Origin: SZUA-584 sp964441275
GTDB taxonomy: Bacteria > Bacillota > Clostridia > Christensenellales > SZUA-584
DNA: 64,000 nt
Assembly (NCBI GenBank): GCA_964441275.1
Contig: CAYTUG010000008.1
Span: 15,437 to 79,436, forward strand
Direction of reading: 5' to 3'
Part shown: in pieces, positions 44,219 through 52,511 of the stretch
How positions within the stretch are numbered: position 1 is the stretch's first letter
How the letters are laid out: each line of letters opens with the position of its first letter
The notes under the pieces: generated by a model
What the model was told of the DNA's origin: nothing
Databases searched by the model: none
The model's input: only the letters and a program-made list of their open reading frames with translations
Made by a program: the position numbers and the translations under genes

Positions 44219-44608
44219 GTGGGTGCTCTAATTTGGAAAAGCGTGTATGCGCCGCCCGCCGAACAAGACGGGTTTAGAATTCTTGTGGACAGGCTGTGGC
44301 CTCGCGGTCTAAAAAAAGATCGGGCGGATTTGTCTATTTGGGCAAAACAAATAGCCCCTTCTGCCGCTTTGCGCAAATCATATCACCAGGGAATATTAGA
44401 TTACGCTGTTTTCGCATCGGATTATGAGAAAGAGCTGACGCAAAATCTCGAATTTGCAAAATTTTTAGAGGTTGTAGAACAGCGTTTAACAGACGGCAAT
44501 GTAACCTTTGTTTACGCAAGCAAGCAGCCCCAGTTAAGCCACATACCGATTTTGCGCAGCAAAATTGAAACAGAGCTGAATACAAGAAACAGCGCAACGG
44601 AAGAATAA
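44219..44608 (+). CDS. DUF488-family protein (YeaO-like)
   Basis: 129 residues with the DUF488 pattern: VDRLWPRGLKKDRADLSIWAKQIAPS near the N-terminus, FASDYEKEL, and VTFVYASKQPQLSHIPIL. Function unknown; members are small cytosolic proteins possibly linked to stress. Start is GTG 44219 after GAAAGAAG. Confidence 0.8.
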   Translation: MGALIWKSVYAPPAEQDGFRILVDRLWPRGLKKDRADLSIWAKQIAPSAALRKSYHQGILDYAVFASDYEKELTQNLEFAKFLEVVEQRLTDGNVTFVYASKQPQLSHIPILRSKIETELNTRNSATEE

Positions 44609-44936
44609 CAACTGCGGTACAATATTGTTTCCGTCAAAAACGCCGCAATCTTGAAGCGGAGGATAATTATTGTTGTCTGATGCTACATGATAGATGCACT
44701 GTTTTTTATGCCGTCCCAAAAATGCCGACAAGGCGGGAGCGCACGGTTTCAATTTGCTATGCAGCAAGCCTGCGGATATTTGCGAAAGGGATAGCCGGCT
44801 TCAATGCCAAAAGGGGCAAAGGCTCCGCTTTTTTTATCCCCGATTTTGTTTTAACTGTTCGCGTGCGTAAAGCCGAGCTCGTGTGCATTTTATGGAAAAG
44901 ATATCGAACCCAAAACGATGATTTGCGTTCGCAAAC
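44609..44936. other. Gene-free stretch of 328 bp
   Basis: I see no gene here on either strand. The plus-strand open frame 44680-45030 has no family likeness, no convincing ribosome site, and runs over the serpin fragment on the other strand. A weak GGGGC/GCTCC hairpin followed by a T run at about 44814-44838 could end the DUF488 transcript. Confidence 0.5.
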
Positions 44937-45195
44937 CTATCTTGATTTCTGCGGTGTAGTGATTTTACCAATGAAAATGGGTATTTTATCATTATTTATA
45001 ACTATTAATAAAAACGGTCTGTCAACATGAAACTCGATTATATCAATATCTTTACCCATATAATTCTCGGAATCCGCTCTGATAGAGGTGTAAGCGCCCC
45101 CTTCGATTCCATATTCATTAATTGTAATAGATGTATTCTGTCTTATCTTTTTCAGGGTAAAAAAAAGTAGCTCTAGGCTGATTTTTTAACATTCT
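44937..45195 (-). pseudogene. Serpin C-terminal fragment
   Basis: The minus strand encodes about 85 residues ending at TAG 44937. It matches the end of a serpin: TLKKIRQNTSITINEYGIEGG (hinge region before the reactive loop, normally NEEGTEAAAAT), then a loop AYTSIRADSENYMG, and EFHVDRPFLLIVINNDKIPI with FIGKITTP, the typical closing strands. No start or first 250-300 residues exist, since stops and another gene lie upstream. A relic of a secreted or cytosolic protease inhibitor. Confidence 0.7.
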
Positions 45196-45269
45196 GAGCC
45201 GTCTGTTATTAACGAAAGACTCAAGCCGCTCTTATAAGCGGGTTGATAACATATTGTGGGATATCGATA

Positions 45270-46085
45270 TCAATAAGCTCCAAACTCAAAATCATCGTCT
45301 GCGGGTGCCCAATCGATGACATAACCAATGTCGTTCGATTTGGGGAAATTTATTAGCTGCTCTTTTGTAAGATAGCCTGTAATATAATTGTTGTTTCGGT
45401 TAACATGAGTATATACCTTAGGCTTTATATCCAATCCAATCTGTAAAAGCCTATCGAACTCAGCCTGAAATGCTAATGTAGCATAATTAAATTGAAATTC
45501 ACTTACTGCATCATCACGTGCATTCTGTGCTTTCTGATACATCTCGAAATTCTGCGCTTGCTGCGATTCTATCCAAACTTGCTCCCATTCCTCTACCGTT
45601 TTGCCTTCATAGGTAAACGTTTTGTATAAGCTCTCACGAGGAGCGTCTTCACTGAAATCTTGAAATAAAATAGTGACATAAAAAACCGCATCTGCATTTT
45701 CGGATTTCGACAATGCGTTTTTTAAGTCCGTTGATAAAATGACGGTTCCAGCACCAGCGAAAAAAACTGCGCCTCCTGCTTCACCTGTCACAACATGGCG
45801 TTTTTGTTGTGGAGGCTGCTCAATGTTTGTATCGGCTGTGCCTTGCTGGTCAGCGCTGGTTTTGGGCAATTGGGCAATTTGACTATTTTTCATCGGAAAC
45901 AAAAGTATAAACATAACCGCCGCTGCGATGCAGGCCGCAGTTGCAAAAATGCCTTTCCATTTCAAGCGTACTTGTTCATGAGTTTTTTGTTCTGCCAATG
46001 ACGCCAAAATCCTTTTTTTGAGCGTGTCGCTAATGTTGATAGCGGCCATCCTGCTGTGCAATGCATTTTTAAGAGTATTTTTCAT
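45270..46085 (-). CDS. Single-pass membrane protein, unknown
   Basis: 271 residues: a cytoplasmic part of about 45 residues with amphipathic helices, one helix (GIFATAACIAAAVMFILLF, about 45-63), and an extracytoplasmic domain of 200 residues rich in Gln and acidic residues. Topology resembles anti-sigma factors or sensor proteins, and an ECF sigma gene lies 230 bp away in the opposite direction, but no known anti-sigma domain is seen. No close function known. ATG with GAAGGGAG upstream. Confidence 0.6.
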   Translation of the reverse strand: MKNTLKNALHSRMAAINISDTLKKRILASLAEQKTHEQVRLKWKGIFATAACIAAAVMFILLFPMKNSQIAQLPKTSADQQGTADTNIEQPPQQKRHVVTGEAGGAVFFAGAGTVILSTDLKNALSKSENADAVFYVTILFQDFSEDAPRESLYKTFTYEGKTVEEWEQVWIESQQAQNFEMYQKAQNARDDAVSEFQFNYATLAFQAEFDRLLQIGLDIKPKVYTHVNRNNNYITGYLTKEQLINFPKSNDIGYVIDWAPADDDFEFGAY

Positions 46086-46318
46086 AGTTAAAAAGCTCCC
46101 TTCAACACTTTCCTAAGTTGCTCCCTTGCACGGATTAACGTGGAGAAAGCCCGTTGTTATGCGTGCTTTCAAGAACGAAAAGCGGGGGATAGGGTTAAAT
46201 GCCTGATCTTCCGCTTTTTAGGGTTTAATACCGTGACGAAAATCAAAACTATGTTATAATCAATACATGTAAACATTTGAGAGCCTCATACTCTTTCGAG
46301 CGTTTAGGGGATTCGGAT

Positions 46319-46861
46319 ATGCTTTTACTATATCTGAGCTTAATAGATGACTATGATGACAAGCGGAAATTTGAACGTATCTATTTTATGTATCGAAATT
46401 TAATGTACTATGTTGCAAATAATATATTAAATAACCACCAAGATGCAGAAGATGCAGTGCAAATAGCCTTTATCAGGATCGCGAACAATATCAAAAAAAT
46501 TAATGAAAAAGAGTGTCACAAAACCAAGCTTTTCGTGGTAATAGTTGTTGAAAGAGTAGCTATAAATATATATAACAAAAAAAAGAAAGAGCATCATATT
46601 TCATACGATGAAGTCTTATATAATATTGCTGCCGACAAAGTACTGGAGGATACTGTTTCGGACAATGTATTGGTTACTGAGGTCATTAAAAAGATATCCG
46701 AATTACCGGTTAAGTATTGTGATGTGCTGACACTGAAATACGTCTACGGCTTATCCGGAAAGGAAATAGCGAGAATCGTCGGGGCCTCTCATGTGGCGGT
46801 TAGGAAGAGAATTGAAAGAGGACTTGAAATGCTGAATGTTATGATTAGGGAGTGCGAATGA
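46319..46861 (+). CDS. ECF-type sigma factor
   Basis: About 180 residues from ATG 46319 (AGGGG upstream). Region 2 (FERIYFMYRNLMYYVANNILNNHQDAEDAVQIAFIRI) binds core polymerase and the -10; region 4 (ISELPVKYCDVLTLKYVYGLSGKEIARIVGASHVAVRKRIERGL) binds the -35. It directs transcription of a small regulon, perhaps including the next genes. The anti-sigma candidate follows immediately. The longer frame from 46277 begins with TTG and lacks a site. Confidence 0.88.
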   Translation: MLLLYLSLIDDYDDKRKFERIYFMYRNLMYYVANNILNNHQDAEDAVQIAFIRIANNIKKINEKECHKTKLFVVIVVERVAINIYNKKKKEHHISYDEVLYNIAADKVLEDTVSDNVLVTEVIKKISELPVKYCDVLTLKYVYGLSGKEIARIVGASHVAVRKRIERGLEMLNVMIRECE

Positions 46862-46862
46862 A

Positions 46863-47561
46863 ATGTCCAGAGTATGTTTATCATCTGCTGAATTAGGCGA
46901 ACTCTTGATGAGCTTTCAAGAAAAAAGACTTGAAGCGTTTCCTTCTGATTTAACAGATAAGCATAAATTTTCCAAAGGCTTTGAAGATAGGATGCAAAAA
47001 CTGATTCGGCAGGAAAGAACGCCTTATTACCCGTTGATTAAAACAAAGGCAAGAATTGCAGTGGTTGTCGTCATGGCTATTCTTTTCTTAATGACGACAA
47101 CAGCCTTTGCCATTGAGCCTATAAGAAACAAAGTATTTGATTTCTTCATCAATATCTATGAAGAGTTTTCTATAGTGACAGTAGACAATAACAGAGAAGA
47201 AGCTGCTCCTATAAGCATATTGGATCAATATGAGCCGGGATATATTCCAGAAGGATATGTTTTTTCAGAAGAGAATAAAACAGAAGATTTTATATCCACA
47301 TATTACGTCTGTGAAAATCCTTTTGACGAAATTTCTTTAACACAATCTATAAAACAAAGCTTTGTTCCGATCGTAGACACTGAGGGGGTAACCACTACGG
47401 AAATTAAGCTTTCAAATGGTATGAAGGGTTTTTATTGCACGAATAAGGGTGTAAATATTATGGTTTTACATAACGCCGATTATGCATTCATGATATCTTC
47501 CCAAATAAAACTCAATGAGTTAATAAAATTTGCAGAATCATTGAAAGTAGTAAAGAAATAA
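46863..47561 (+). CDS. Putative anti-sigma factor with DUF4367-like domain
   Basis: 232 residues starting one base after the sigma stop. A cytoplasmic segment of about 65 residues (SFQEKRLEAFPSDL, DKHKFSKGFEDRMQKLIR), one helix (IAVVVVMAILFLMTTTAFA) and an outer domain ending in LSNGMKGFYCTNKGVNIMVLHN and IKFAESL, which is typical for DUF4367. Probably holds the sigma factor until a surface signal arrives. Coupled expression and the family link support the role; the exact interaction is inferred. Confidence 0.75.
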   Translation: MSRVCLSSAELGELLMSFQEKRLEAFPSDLTDKHKFSKGFEDRMQKLIRQERTPYYPLIKTKARIAVVVVMAILFLMTTTAFAIEPIRNKVFDFFINIYEEFSIVTVDNNREEAAPISILDQYEPGYIPEGYVFSEENKTEDFISTYYVCENPFDEISLTQSIKQSFVPIVDTEGVTTTEIKLSNGMKGFYCTNKGVNIMVLHNADYAFMISSQIKLNELIKFAESLKVVKK

Positions 47562-47629
47562 AAATTTTTTGTCACAAAACACCTTTCTCTATGGTTATAG
47601 ATGGTAGAAGCAAGGAGGGGTGTTTTTAT

Positions 47630-47838
47630 ATGACCAAGAAATCTACATCAATTTTGTTAGCCATCGTCATTATGATGGTTATGTCTTTCGGTAGTTTAAC
47701 AACGGCTTACGCTGCCGAATCAATGGAATTTCTGTATATTTGAACTGCCATGCATGGATAAAAGTAAATGGAACAACACAAACATTTCGCGATGATATAT
47801 ATACATATAAAGAAACATACGCTAGTTCATTATGGTAA
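47630..47838 (+). pseudogene. Small secreted protein, frameshifted
   Basis: ATG 47630 after AAGGAGGGG encodes a signal peptide (ILLAIVIMMVMSFGSLTTAYA, cleavage after AYA) and six more residues before TGA at 47741. A second frame from about 47722 continues sensibly: NGISVYLNCHAWIKVNGTTQ, then TYKETYASSLW and a stop at 47838. A one-base loss after GCCGAATC would explain both. Possibly a surface target of the ECF sigma factor now broken. Confidence 0.65.
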
Positions 47839-47936
47839 TAGTATTTGAGAGAAGGCCAATTATGGCGGTATTCTCAATATTTATCTGTGGTACATGTTTA
47901 TATAAAATCAACTAATTGAAACTGGAGAATAATAAT

Positions 47937-48152
47937 ATGAATGAAACAATCGTTAATGATATTTTTGTTAATGACATACCGATAGATACAGGGCAAATAC
48001 CATTTAATACTTTTCAACTTACTTTTGGAGTGTATGATCATCTTGTTTTTCAAATACTGTTCTACATGGTTTCCATTACATTGGCAATCGCGTGTGTATA
48101 TTTTAGTGTATACCTTGTAAAAAAGCTGACAAGACTATTTCGGAATAAATAA
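47937..48152 (+). CDS. Small one-helix membrane protein
   Basis: 71 residues from ATG 47937 with CTGGAG 7 nt before. Acidic N-terminal part, then one helix (LVFQILFYMVSITLAIACVYFSVYLV) and a basic end (KKLTRLFRNK), giving N-out/C-in topology. No family recognised. In the ECF-sigma locus, possibly a small membrane partner. Confidence 0.55.
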   Translation: MNETIVNDIFVNDIPIDTGQIPFNTFQLTFGVYDHLVFQILFYMVSITLAIACVYFSVYLVKKLTRLFRNK

Positions 48153-48226
48153 AGCTTCGTTTCGCTATTGATATGAAGAAGCCTTAGAGAGAAGCACCCT
48201 ACACTTGGGAACATGTTATGATAAAA

Positions 48227-48298
48227 GCGTATAGGGGTTTGAGCAAAGAAAGAAACTAACTTGGATCATTGTAGTAGCTGCCTCAAACCCGTATACGC
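48227..48298. repeat. 17-bp inverted repeat with 38-nt loop
   Basis: GCGTATAGGGGTTTGAG (48227-48243) pairs with CTCAAACCCGTATACGC (48282-48298), one mismatch. Not followed by a T run, so not a standard terminator; it could be an operator, an RNA structure or the end of a small element. Confidence 0.65.
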
Positions 48299-48344
48299 AA
48301 ATAAAAAGTCATCTGAAGCTAGATGTTATGAAAAAGGATAGGAA

Positions 48345-48723
48345 TATGAAAAAAGTATTTATTTATATCGCTATTATAATCATGTTAGTGTCTTGTACGT
48401 GCAAAAAGAAGATAATGTTGCATTGGTAAAACTCTTGCTGAAGAATTTTGGGTGGACGCCAGCAGAGAAGATTGTCTTCGGCGATAATAGCAAATATTTG
48501 CGAGAAACACTTTACAATTATCTGAAAAATAACATTTTACCCAAAAGCTTACCTTATGGATGAAGGATATTTTCAGTATAACAACATATATTCAATATCA
48601 ACTTCATATCAAGACTTACTTGAAGATATGAAAGAGCAAAAATCAATGAATCTTACTGAAGAAGATATAAATAGTAAAATAGAACATGAAAGTATAGAAG
48701 AAATTCTTGAAGATAGAGATTGA
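48345..48723 (+). pseudogene. Small lipoprotein gene, degraded
   Basis: ATG 48345 (ATAGGAAT upstream) encodes a lipoprotein signal (VFIYIAIIIMLVSCT), then frames change: a segment NVALVKLLLKNFGWTPAEKIVFGD in one frame and YFQYNNIYSISTSYQDLLEDMK with EEDINSKIEHESIEEILEDRD in another, ending at 48723. The NFGW part resembles clostridial DUF4830-type lipoproteins, weakly. At least two frameshifts. Confidence 0.55.
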
Positions 48724-48812
48724 AAAAAACATATCATTCTATCTACTCACTACTCATTTCGAGAGTCATGTTCAGAATTATTGTAGTTACATTTTATCCA
48801 AATATAAGACAA

Positions 48813-48860
48813 ATCCGAACCCTTCGCCAACAGAAAAAACCTGTCTTGAGTGGTTCGGAT
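48813..48860 (-). terminator. Hairpin downstream of the tRNA cluster
   Basis: A perfect 9-bp inverted repeat ATCCGAACC (48813-48821) / GGTTCGGAT (48852-48860) lies 11 bp past the last tRNA, on the transcript side. There is a T run in the loop rather than after the stem, so terminator function is uncertain. Confidence 0.4.
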
Positions 48861-48870
48861 TATGTATGTT

Positions 48871-48957
48871 TGGTGCGAGAAACAGGACTTGAACCTGCAC
48901 GGGTTTGATCCCACCAGAACCTGAATCTGGCGCGTCTGCCAGTTCCGCCATTCTCGC
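48871..48957 (-). tRNA. tRNA-Leu (CAG)
   Basis: 87 nt including an encoded CCA, class II with a long variable arm. Acceptor GCGAGAA/TTCTCGC; anticodon arm CCAGA-TTCAGGT-TCTGG gives CAG for CUG codons. Last of eight tRNA genes on this strand. Confidence 0.93.
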
Positions 48958-48967
48958 TCTTACTATT

Positions 48968-49055
<88 letters not shown>

Positions 49056-49131
49056 TGGAGCTGATGATGGGACTCGAACCCGCAACCTGCTGATTACAAA
49101 TCAGCTGCTCTACCGATTGAGCTACATCAGC
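49056..49131 (-). tRNA. tRNA-Thr (TGT)
   Basis: 76 nt, acceptor GCTGATG/CATCAGC, anticodon arm CTGAT-TTGTAAT-CAG gives TGT. Encoded CCA. Confidence 0.95.
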
Positions 49132-49140
49132 CCAATAAAA

Positions 49141-49216
49141 TGGTGCCTCAGGACAGAATCGAACTGTCGACACAGGGATTTTCAGTCCCTTGCTCTACCG
49201 ACTGAGCTACCGAGGC
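49141..49216 (-). tRNA. tRNA-Phe (GAA)
   Basis: 76 nt, acceptor GCCTCGG/CTGAGGC, anticodon arm GGGA-CTGAAAA-TCCC gives GAA. Encoded CCA. Confidence 0.95.
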
Positions 49217-49217
49217 A

Positions 49218-49295
49218 TGGCGACCCGGAAGGGGCTCGAACCCTCGACCTCTAGCGTGACAGGCTAGCGTTCTAACCAAACTGAACTACCGGGCC
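49218..49295 (-). tRNA. tRNA-Asp (GTC)
   Basis: 78 nt, acceptor GGCCCGG/CCGGGTC, anticodon arm CTAGC-CTGTCAC-GCTAG gives GTC. Encoded CCA. Confidence 0.95.
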
Positions 49296-49298
49296 ATA

Positions 49299-49375
49299 TG
49301 GTGGGGCCTCAGGGACTCGAACCCCGGACCGATCGGTTATGAGCCGACTGCTCTAACCAACTGAGCTAAGGCCCC
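49299..49375 (-). tRNA. tRNA with CAT anticodon (Met or Ile2)
   Basis: 77 nt, acceptor GGGGCCT/GAGGCCCC-type, anticodon arm CGG-CTCATAA-CCG gives CAT. The CGGCTCATAACCG arm resembles Bacillus tRNA-Ile2, whose C34 is turned to lysidine by TilS to read AUA, more than elongator tRNA-Met. Initiator features (three G-C pairs GGG/CCC in the anticodon stem) are absent. Identity needs a covariance model. Confidence 0.9.
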
Positions 49376-49388
49376 AAGACCTTAATAA

Positions 49389-49463
49389 TGGTGACCCCTA
49401 GGAGAATCGAACTCCTGTTACCGCCGTGAAAGGGCGGTGTCTTAACCGCTTGACCAAGGGGCC
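49389..49463 (-). tRNA. tRNA-Glu (TTC)
   Basis: 75 nt, acceptor GGCCCCT/AGGGGTC, anticodon arm CCGCC-CTTTCAC-GGCGG gives TTC. Encoded CCA. Confidence 0.95.
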
Positions 49464-49484
49464 GTAAACCGCAAGGTACATTTA

Positions 49485-49561
49485 TGGTCGGGGTGGAGGG
49501 ACTTGAACCCCCGGCCCCATGCTCCCAAAGCACGTGCGCTACCAAACTGCGCTACACCCCG
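49485..49561 (-). tRNA. tRNA-Pro (TGG)
   Basis: 77 nt, acceptor CGGGGTG/CACCCCG, anticodon arm GTGC-TTTGGGA-GCAT gives TGG. Encoded CCA. First gene of the cluster, right after its promoter. Confidence 0.95.
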
Positions 49562-49583
49562 TGATTTTTTCGTGACGAAGTAT

Positions 49584-49612
49584 AATATACAGTATTCTTA
49601 ATGTTATGTCAA
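49584..49612 (-). promoter_or_regulatory. Promoter of the eight-tRNA cluster
   Basis: On the minus strand TTGACA (49612-49607), 17-bp spacer, TATATT (49589-49584), about 22 bp before tRNA-Pro. Confidence 0.85.
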
Positions 49613-49731
49613 CCGATTTAAGGCAATATTTTTGGCTTTTAAAGCCGCGCTAAAAAGCGCCCGGTTATAAAAACATAACAACTTAAAAACAAATTGTTTT
49701 GACTTTAATTTGTTGATAGCCGCACATCACA

Positions 49732-49760
49732 TTGAAAATTGTGCGTACAGTGTTTATAAT
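49732..49760 (+). promoter_or_regulatory. Candidate promoter of miaB
   Basis: TTGAAA (49732-49737), 17-bp spacer, TATAAT (49755-49760), 47 bp before the miaB start. It probably also serves the downstream repair genes. Confidence 0.75.
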
Positions 49761-49806
49761 ATACTTAAACAGTTTTTCAATCAAGTTTAAAGGGCGCAAA
49801 TAAAAA

Positions 49807-51156
49807 GTGAATCAAACTTTAAGGCAATATATTCTTAAAAGTAAACTTACGTATGCGATAGAAACTTACGGTTGCCAGATGAACGCACACGAAAGCGAAA
49901 AAATGGCGGGGGTGCTTGAAACCGCGGGGTTCAAACCTGCCGAAAACAAGGCGGGCGCGCATCTTATCCTGTACAATACGTGCTGCATTCGCCATCATGC
50001 AGAGGCTAAACTCAACAGCAACATAGGCGCTTTAAAAAAGTACAAAGAGAGCGTTAAAGATGCTATAGTTGTTGTTTGCGGTTGTATGATGCAACAGAAG
50101 GGAGCGGCAAAAGAGTTGATGCAAAGATTTCCTTTTGTCGACATGGCTTTTGGCACAAACGCAATACACCGGCTAAACGATATGCTTTACGATGTGATGA
50201 TTGAAAAAAGAAGAGTAACCTTTACACAAGAGGACGAAACAATAGTAGAGGGGATACCTGTAAAACGTTCGGGGAAATCAAGCGCGTTTGTCAACATTAT
50301 ATACGGATGCAATAACTATTGTTCGTACTGCGTTGTTCCGTATGTAAGGGGGCGGGAGCGCAGCCGCAGCAGCGACGATATACTAAAAGAAGTATACGGT
50401 TTATGCACACAAGGTATAACCGAAATTATTTTGCTTGGTCAGAATGTAAACTCGTATGCCAACGACTTAAAAGCCAAAAGCTCTTTCGCGGGGCTTATTC
50501 GCAGAATCGACAAAGAAACGGGTATAAAGCGGTTAAGGTTTATGACCTCTCATCCTAAAGACATGTCGGACGAACTTATAGAATGCTTTGGCAGCGTACA
50601 AAGCCTGTGCGAGCACATACACCTGCCCGTACAGTCGGGAAGCAGCAAAGTGCTAAAAGCCATGAACCGCGGCTATACAAGCGAGCATTATTTAGAGCTG
50701 ATAAACCGTTTGAAAAAAAGAGTGCCTGATTTAGCCGTAACCACCGATATAATTGTAGGGTTTCCGGGTGAAAGCGAGCAGGATTTTGAAATGACGCTGT
50801 CGCTTGTTGACAAAGTTCAATATGATGCGGCATATACATTTATATATTCTCCCCGAAAGGGGACCAAGGCTGCAGGGTTTTCAGACCAAATGAGCAAATT
50901 GCAAAAGAGCGAACGCTTAGAGAGGCTTAACAAGATAGTAAAGCAAACAATGCGGCAAAAAAACAAAGTATATTTAGATAAAACAGTTGAAGTTTTGGTT
51001 GACGGTATAAGCAAACGCTCCCGATATGAGATAAGCGGCCGCACGCGCAGCGCTAAAACCGTAAATCTTGAGGGTACAAAAGAGGATATCGGCAAGTATA
51101 TCAATGTTGCGATAGATAAAGTTATGGTGCATACTTTGCACGGAATAAGGGTTTAG
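49807..51156 (+). CDS. miaB: tRNA-2-methylthio-N6-isopentenyladenosine(37) synthase
   Basis: 449 residues, radical SAM methylthiotransferase acting on A37 of tRNAs already isopentenylated by MiaA, encoded nearby. N-terminal MTTase domain with Cys23 (YGCQMNAHES), Cys59/Cys60 (NTCCIRHHAE) and Cys93 (CGCM) for one cluster; radical SAM motif GCNNYCSYCVVPYVRGRERS with Cys168, 172 and 175; C-terminal TRAM domain. Start is GTG 49807; the AAAAAGTG context has only a weak site. Begins a long co-directional run through mutS-mutL-miaA-hfq. Confidence 0.95.
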   Translation: MNQTLRQYILKSKLTYAIETYGCQMNAHESEKMAGVLETAGFKPAENKAGAHLILYNTCCIRHHAEAKLNSNIGALKKYKESVKDAIVVVCGCMMQQKGAAKELMQRFPFVDMAFGTNAIHRLNDMLYDVMIEKRRVTFTQEDETIVEGIPVKRSGKSSAFVNIIYGCNNYCSYCVVPYVRGRERSRSSDDILKEVYGLCTQGITEIILLGQNVNSYANDLKAKSSFAGLIRRIDKETGIKRLRFMTSHPKDMSDELIECFGSVQSLCEHIHLPVQSGSSKVLKAMNRGYTSEHYLELINRLKKRVPDLAVTTDIIVGFPGESEQDFEMTLSLVDKVQYDAAYTFIYSPRKGTKAAGFSDQMSKLQKSERLERLNKIVKQTMRQKNKVYLDKTVEVLVDGISKRSRYEISGRTRSAKTVNLEGTKEDIGKYINVAIDKVMVHTLHGIRV

Positions 51157-51171
51157 CAAAGCGGTGGAAAA

Positions 51172-52509
51172 ATGCGGGAATTAATTTACCCCAAAAAGAA
51201 CGTTTGCGTAAAAGTGTTTATTGTGTTAACGGCGCTTGCGTTAGCAGCGGCCGTATATTTTGTGTACGATATTTACCGCATACAAAACGAGTTGGATTGT
51301 ACTTTTAGCGACGACTGCTCAAATAAAACCTATATATATTCAAAAAAGGGGCTTGCAGCGCCCCCCGGGGTCAGCCTTACCGAGCAGCTGCCTGATTACG
51401 AAAACTATTACCAAACGCCTTTGGGGTTTCCCGTTATCAGTTTTTCAGATAAATGGAAAGGCGATAAGCTAAAAGATATTTATTCCGAGTTGATTAAGAA
51501 TAAGCACGGCGATGAAATAAACTTGCTTTCGGGGGTTGTGTTATATCCGGACAAATCAGAATCCGGCGAAATTGCGGTAGCCGGAACGCACGTAATGCTA
51601 AATTCACAAATTCCGGTGTTCTTCCATCTGCCCGGGGTTGTTCCGCAATCTTTGCAATACCAGCTTGTTTCGCAAAACAGCGTAATAGAGCTTTATAACA
51701 TGGACGCATATAACGAAGTTGCGGATGTGGCTAAAACATTATCGCACGAATATGGACACCACTATACCATACATTATTTTTTATCTGACGACGATGCGGT
51801 AAAACAGTCTGAATATTTTTCGTTGCGGAATGTTGACAACTACGGGCGCGAGGTCTTTTTTGATAATGTTGCGGATTATTATGAAAATCATATGTGGAGC
51901 ATATATGAATTGGCGGCGGAAGATTATGTACAGATTATGGGAAGCCCGAACGCAAAGCAGACTTTGCAGTTTTACGATGTGTTTGACGTCCTCACTACCG
52001 GAAAGGATAACCCTAAGGTTTCAACCTCTATATACAACGTATTTCCGCAAGAGAATATTTATATGCCCCTTGCCCACGAAGTATCCGGGCTTTCAGATTA
52101 TTTTTTATCATTTATAGGCGAACAAAGCGATAACAAGCCGCTTTCTGAGTTCGATTTCAATGTGCGTATAGAAAAAAAATCAAACTACGGCCGCAAATAC
52201 TATAACATTTTGTGGGATAAAAGCACGAGGGATAAAAATGCGCTGTACACCTTGATATGTTACAACGATGATGACCAGGTGTTTCAAGTGGTAAGGACAG
52301 TTACAGGCAATGGCGAAGCTGTAGCAAGGGTGGGTACGGCGGCAAAAATGAAAAAGACGCAGAAAGAAATAATATATAATTATTTAGAGCTGCAGGATTC
52401 GTCAACCGGAGAAAAGATAACGGACAAGCCAAGATATTTTAAGCTGTATGTGCTTTTGCCCGACGGACGGATGCAATCATCAAAGCTGTACTATTTCAAG
52501 TTCAATTGA
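51172..52509 (+). CDS. Membrane-anchored putative zinc metalloprotease
   Basis: 445 residues. One N-terminal helix (VFIVLTALALAAAVYFVYDIY), then an outer domain. LSHEYGHHYTIHYF (about 190-203) carries an HExxH zinc motif, and AAEDYVQIMG about 45 residues later supplies a likely third ligand (Glu) as in gluzincins. A C-terminal beta-rich domain (about 345-445) resembles fibronectin-like folds. The family is not one I recognise. Placed between miaB and a lipoprotein gene, 15 bp after miaB, where most relatives have mutS; perhaps a clostridial insertion. Confidence 0.65.
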   Translation: MRELIYPKKNVCVKVFIVLTALALAAAVYFVYDIYRIQNELDCTFSDDCSNKTYIYSKKGLAAPPGVSLTEQLPDYENYYQTPLGFPVISFSDKWKGDKLKDIYSELIKNKHGDEINLLSGVVLYPDKSESGEIAVAGTHVMLNSQIPVFFHLPGVVPQSLQYQLVSQNSVIELYNMDAYNEVADVAKTLSHEYGHHYTIHYFLSDDDAVKQSEYFSLRNVDNYGREVFFDNVADYYENHMWSIYELAAEDYVQIMGSPNAKQTLQFYDVFDVLTTGKDNPKVSTSIYNVFPQENIYMPLAHEVSGLSDYFLSFIGEQSDNKPLSEFDFNVRIEKKSNYGRKYYNILWDKSTRDKNALYTLICYNDDDQVFQVVRTVTGNGEAVARVGTAAKMKKTQKEIIYNYLELQDSSTGEKITDKPRYFKLYVLLPDGRMQSSKLYYFKFN

Positions 52510-52511
52510 GC

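Noticed and set aside
44680..45030. Plus-strand open frame of 116 codons
   Set aside because: No family likeness, poor start, and its second part is antisense to the clear serpin fragment.
48813..48860. Inverted repeat as an attachment site from tRNA-Leu
   Set aside because: The arms do not match the 3' end of the tRNA, and no integrase lies beside it.
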